Program-made: the position numbers and the translations under genes | Part shown: positions 24,785 to 25,208 of the stretch, in pieces | Layout: the number at the start of each line of letters is the position of its first letter | Position numbering within the stretch: position 1 is the stretch's first letter | Notes under the pieces: generated by a model | Told to the model about the DNA's origin: nothing | Databases searched by the model: none | Seen by the model: only the letters and a program-made list of their open reading frames with translations | Assembly: GCF_000611645.1 (NCBI RefSeq) | Contig: NW_014013368.1 | Location: 1 to 25,208, forward strand | Length of the DNA: 25,208 bases | Origin: Monoraphidium neglectum | Lineage: Eukaryota; Chlorophyta; Chlorophyceae; Sphaeropleales; Selenastraceae | Reading direction: 5' to 3'

Positions 24785-25208
24785 CGGAAGCACCCCCACC
24801 CGTTTTCGCTGACCTCACTGACTGTCCGCATATCGGGGTTGCTGCCAGCACCCCTTCACCCGGCGATGCGGGTGTCTCTGCCGCTCTTGACATCAGCGTG
24901 GTGCAGGGTCCTCCCTTTTGGTTTGACTGGATCGCCTTTTTTATCTGAGGGGTGCGCGGCTTGACGGCAGCAGGGGCGCCCAACGGTCCACCCTCTGACC
25001 TCCTTCACCTTTGCTCCATGTGCTCTAGTGACTTGCATCTCAGACGCTTGGGCTGATCTCCACGGTTGGTGGTGATACTGTGTGTGTGGGCACGCCCACA
25101 GGTGCATCTGGGTTTGATGCGTCCAGACCAGGCACACAGCCGTGGACCTAGGCTTCTGGAGTGTAATTTGATCATGGCGCGTGGGAACATTCACAGCACA
25201 AAGCCCCC
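24785..25208. other. 3' flank of the polyglutamine gene
   Basis: These 424 bases run from the stop codon to the window end. They contain a TGTAA at 25162-25166 that could serve as poly(A) signal about 380 bases after the stop. No gene is seen. Confidence 0.5.
25162..25166 (+). other. Possible TGTAA poly(A) signal of the polyglutamine gene
   Basis: TGTAA lies about 380 bases after the stop, followed by an AT-rich stretch (TTTGATCATGG). It was identified by motif only. Confidence 0.4.

Overview
The window reads as a nuclear scaffold from a GC-rich green alga (core Chlorophyta). Genes are split by many short GC-rich GT-AG introns. Proteins are full of Ala, Gly, Ser and Gln runs. CTG/CAG and GT microsatellites sit in introns and exons. 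The pentamer TGTAA, the usual chlorophyte poly(A) signal, follows several genes. An LZTFL1 (BBSome regulator) gene suggests the organism makes cilia at some life stage. There is one 204-base N gap, so this is a draft assembly. I could not name the species.

Layout from left to right: (1) the 3' end of an LZTFL1-like gene on + (2-460); (2) a large low-complexity two-exon gene on - with hydrophobic C-terminal helices (1759-5565), function unknown; (3) a complete 12-exon sorting nexin 1/Vps5 gene on + (6295-10599), a PX-BAR subunit of retromer; (4) an Ala/Pro-rich ORF on - interrupted by the N gap (11652-13388), function unknown; (5) a complete 6-exon Reeler plus cytochrome b561 membrane protein on - (15264-17631); (6) a complete 13-exon SIRT2-class sirtuin deacetylase on + (18080-22854); (7) a three-exon gene on + for a polyglutamine protein with a compact basic N-terminal domain and an acidic tail (23455-24784), possibly a transcriptional regulator.

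Neighbouring genes alternate in orientation: tail-to-tail pairs 1/2 and 3/4, head-to-head pairs 2/3 and 5/6, and a tandem pair 6/7. The genes do not form an operon or an evident pathway. Trafficking (LZTFL1, SNX1), redox membrane biology (Reeler-b561) and NAD-dependent deacylation (SIRT2) are ordinary eukaryotic functions that happen to be adjacent. I see no CRISPR array, transposase, integrase, rRNA or tRNA, and no convincing new multi-gene system. The points most worth a second look are the Reeler-b561 protein, which lacks one of the four heme histidines and has no DOMON domain between its two modules, the unrecognised N-terminal domain of gene 7, and a G-quadruplex-capable tract inside an SNX1 intron. 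All exon coordinates were read by eye from splice consensus, phase continuity and family resemblance; no alignment was run.
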